A stretch of 6,814 nt of DNA from an uncultured Eubacteriales bacterium (GTDB taxonomy: Bacteria; Bacillota; Clostridia; UBA1381). The notes below the pieces were generated by a model that was given only the letters and a program-made list of their open reading frames with translations, was not told where the DNA came from and made no database searches. Shown here in pieces: positions 5,144 to 6,814 of this stretch; position 1 is the stretch's first letter; each line of letters begins with the position of its first letter. The stretch lies in contig USPO01000081.1 in the NCBI GenBank assembly GCA_900556575.1, positions 1-6,814 on the forward strand. Direction: 5' to 3'. Both the position numbers and the translations under genes were made by a program.

Positions 5144-6532
5144 TTAATTAATATTGAATTTTCCAAGCTCCCATACCTTCATATCCATTCCCGGAGCCGA
5201 AATTCCTCTTTCGTTTTCCTGCGGATAAAATCTTGATGAAAATACCGCCTCACCGTCATTTGCTATAATTTCTATCGATGAGCTGTCACAGAAAATCCTA
5301 AGCCTGTTTACTTCCTTAATTTCCACACTTCTCTTGTCACGTCCATAGCCCGACTTTCCGAACTTCAATGACAGAATATCATCCTTGTATTCTATGATAC
5401 AATCATTCTTTATTCTTACTTCAAATTCATCACTGTTCGGATTTTCTATCTCCGCCTCAAATATATCCGCTTTATCTGCATCCATCCTGCCTATTCTGAG
5501 CGATTTTAGTTCCTCTATCGGACAGCGATAAATCTTTCCGTACTTTTCTTTAAGTTCATAAGGAATCGTAAGACAGTGAACCCATCCGTATTCCGTTGTA
5601 GGATTGCCAAACTCCGTATCAGGTACACCCATCCAGCCTATCTGAATACGTCTACCCTTCTCGTCTATAAATGATTGCGGGGCATAGAAGTCAAAGCCCC
5701 TGTCAAGCTCATCAAAGTCGGTTATGCAATAGCCTGTTTCCATATCTCCGAAAAGCTTACAATAACCTGTCTGATATACATTATTATAGCGAATACCATC
5801 CGCCTCTATTCCCTGCGGCGAGAAGATAACAAACTTTTTACCGTTTATTTCCGCATAGTCCGGACACTCCCACATATAGCCGAATTTCTCATCTGTTACG
5901 ATTCTGCTCATCAGTTCCCAATGTTTCTTATCGAGTGATGAATACAAAAGCAGCTCGCCTGTATCATCAAGGCGTCTTGCTCCGAGGAGCATTAAGTACT
6001 CATCACCCCTTTTCCAAACTTTCGGGTCACGCACATGGCAGCTTTCATTGGACGGATAGTCACTGTTTCTCAAAAGCACCTGCTTTTCTCCGAAATGTAT
6101 TCCGTCCTCACTTTCTGCAAGTATTGTGTTATGCTCACGTCCGGCTCTGATATAATCATAATCGCCCTTGTGCTTTACATTACCCGTATAGTATAGGTAC
6201 ATCCTTCCGTTTTCAATATATGCCGAACCGGAATAAACTCCGCTGCAGTCAAAATCCTCGTCACAGCAAAGAGCCGGTTCAAGGTAGCTGTAATTCACGA
6301 AATCTCTTGTTGTGTAATGCCCCCAAAAGTTTGTGCCTGGCTTTACATCAAAAGGAGAATACTGAAAAAATATGTGATATTCCCCGTTAAGCTGACACAA
6401 TCCGTTCGGGTCATTCAGCCAGCCTACCGGTGGCATAAGGTGAAAGCGCTGTCTCCATTTGTCATTTATCTTTTGCTGCTCCGCTTTATACAGAGCAGCC
6501 TTTAATTCATTAGTCCTGCCGTTCATTTCCAT
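5144..6532 (-). CDS. scrB: Sucrose-6-phosphate hydrolase (GH32 invertase)
   Basis: This cytoplasmic enzyme cleaves sucrose-6-phosphate into glucose-6-phosphate and fructose. Of about 462 residues, the five-bladed beta-propeller comes first, with the GH32 landmarks WLNDPNG (nucleophile Asp about 41), FWGHYTT (about 69-75), the transition-state stabiliser Asp in CHVRDP (about 165-170) and the acid/base Glu in MWECPD (about 220-225). The C-terminal beta-sandwich module ends with RLRIFCDSSSIEIIANDGE and FSSRFYP. No secretion signal is present, which fits a PTS-linked intracellular enzyme. Start: GGGAGG (6542-6537) lies 4 nt before the ATG at 6532 and 10 nt before another in-frame ATG at 6526. A TTG at 6535 is only 1 nt away and can be excluded. 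The gene follows EIIBC by 23 nt. The protein is intact and slightly short for the family. Confidence 0.95.
   Translation of the reverse strand: MEMNGRTNELKAALYKAEQQKINDKWRQRFHLMPPVGWLNDPNGLCQLNGEYHIFFQYSPFDVKPGTNFWGHYTTRDFVNYSYLEPALCCDEDFDCSGVYSGSAYIENGRMYLYYTGNVKHKGDYDYIRAGREHNTILAESEDGIHFGEKQVLLRNSDYPSNESCHVRDPKVWKRGDEYLMLLGARRLDDTGELLLYSSLDKKHWELMSRIVTDEKFGYMWECPDYAEINGKKFVIFSPQGIEADGIRYNNVYQTGYCKLFGDMETGYCITDFDELDRGFDFYAPQSFIDEKGRRIQIGWMGVPDTEFGNPTTEYGWVHCLTIPYELKEKYGKIYRCPIEELKSLRIGRMDADKADIFEAEIENPNSDEFEVRIKNDCIIEYKDDILSLKFGKSGYGRDKRSVEIKEVNRLRIFCDSSSIEIIANDGEAVFSSRFYPQENERGISAPGMDMKVWELGKFNIN
6441..6454. promoter_or_regulatory. cre-like site inside the 5' part of the sucrose-6-phosphate hydrolase gene
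   Basis: TGAAAGCGCTGTCT on the plus strand matches the CcpA catabolite-response consensus TGWAANCGNTNWCA at all defined positions except the last base. It sits about 80-90 nt into the coding region, where cre sites can act as roadblocks. The same bases encode the conserved RQRFHLMP stretch, so the match may be partly forced by protein sequence. Confidence 0.35.
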
Positions 6533-6555
6533 CAATCCTCCCTGAAATGTATTTC

Positions 6556-6814
6556 TTATTCTTCTTTAATTCCCATAATCCACGATGCCGCAAATCCTAC
6601 AACCGCCGCAACAACAAATGTTAAAAGGTATCCGACAAAGCTTTCTGTTGTGATAAGGAATCCGAACACACCCGTTACACCGTTAGCAGTAGCATATACA
6701 CCCATTATTGAAGCAACTGCCGCACCGCACGCACCGCCTATCATTCCGGCTATGAGCGGACGCATAAATCTTAAATTAACACCGAATATCGCCGGCTCTG
6801 TGATTCCAAGGAAT
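6556..6814 (-). CDS. PTS sucrose-specific EIIBC component, C-terminal end (partial)
   Basis: The last 86 codons of a membrane permease of the glucose/sucrose PTS superfamily run off the right edge of the window. The visible part begins FLGITEPAIFGVNLRFMRPLIAG. GITEPAIFG is the hallmark sugar-channel motif of EIIC domains in this family. Two or three hydrophobic segments follow, ending with VVGFAASWIMGIKEE and a TAA stop. The reading frame is open to the edge, so the internal ATG at 6765 is not the start. In its normal role it imports sucrose and phosphorylates it to sucrose-6-phosphate. No EIIA domain follows the EIIC domain, matching the separate EIIA gene at the end of the operon. It lies 23 nt before the hydrolase gene. 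Sucrose specificity is inferred from its neighbours (hydrolase and fructokinase); the channel fragment alone would allow trehalose or beta-glucosides. Confidence 0.9.
   Translation of the reverse strand, partial: FLGITEPAIFGVNLRFMRPLIAGMIGGACGAAVASIMGVYATANGVTGVFGFLITTESFVGYLLTFVVAAVVGFAASWIMGIKEE

Noticed and set aside
5107..5166. Twenty extra N-terminal residues for fructokinase from the ATG at 5166
   Set aside because: This would overlap the hydrolase gene, has no ribosome binding site, and adds sequence unlike family members; the ATG at 5106 has a good GGAGG.
636..6505. Open frames of 60-96 codons on the plus strand (for example 1323-1613, 2086-2292, 4388-4669, 5675-5938)
   Set aside because: All lie opposite well-supported minus-strand genes, have no convincing ribosome binding site or recognisable domain, and read as antisense shadows.
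6803..6814. ATTCC-AA-GGAAT palindrome at the right edge
   Set aside because: It encodes part of the EIIC motif region (FLGI) and is short enough to be chance; no evidence that it is an operator or an end structure.
1..6814. CRISPR array, insertion sequence, phage or defence genes
   Set aside because: No regularly spaced repeats, transposase-like frames or terminal inverted repeats are visible, and every long frame is accounted for by transport or sugar metabolism genes.

Overview
The window looks like a piece of a low-GC, Gram-positive genome, most likely a Clostridia-type member of the Bacillota. This is inferred from strong GGAGG-type ribosome binding sites before most genes, moderately AT-rich DNA with very AT-rich intergenic DNA, a lipoprotein-type (LxGC) binding protein, and a sucrose PTS operon with a cre-like (CcpA-type) site. 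No gene pins down the genus. All seven recognisable genes lie on the minus strand, so the window reads from right to left.

Right block (6814 to 3608): the 3' part of a sucrose PTS operon. It contains the C-terminal end of a glucose/sucrose-family EIIC (EIIBC) permease, a GH32 sucrose-6-phosphate hydrolase, a PfkB-family fructokinase and a stand-alone EIIA-Glc-type phosphocarrier. Together they would import sucrose as sucrose-6-phosphate, split it to glucose-6-phosphate and fructose, and phosphorylate the fructose. The detached EIIA presumably supplies the phosphoryl group to an EIIBC that visibly ends without an EIIA domain. A strong hairpin terminator (3510-3461) closes the operon. Its promoter lies outside the window.

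Middle (3607 to 3208): 400 bp with no gene. It holds that terminator, a pair of 11-bp direct repeats that can also form a hairpin, two CCTAT...ATAGG palindromes, and a near-consensus promoter (TTGACA, 17 bp, TAATAT) for the next operon.

Left block (3189 to 1): a methionine ABC importer operon in the order metN (ATPase with a C-terminal NIL domain), metI (permease), metQ (lipoprotein). metN and metI are translationally coupled. After metQ comes a 17-bp perfect inverted repeat, then a polar-amino-acid ABC permease that runs off the left edge. The short leader of metN leaves no room for a SAM riboswitch or T-box, so control by a DNA-binding regulator at the palindromes is the simplest reading.

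The first nine bases match the end of a common Illumina adapter, so the left edge is probably a contig end with leftover adapter. No novel multi-gene system is visible. The content is ordinary transport and sugar metabolism, and the points of interest are regulatory or technical.
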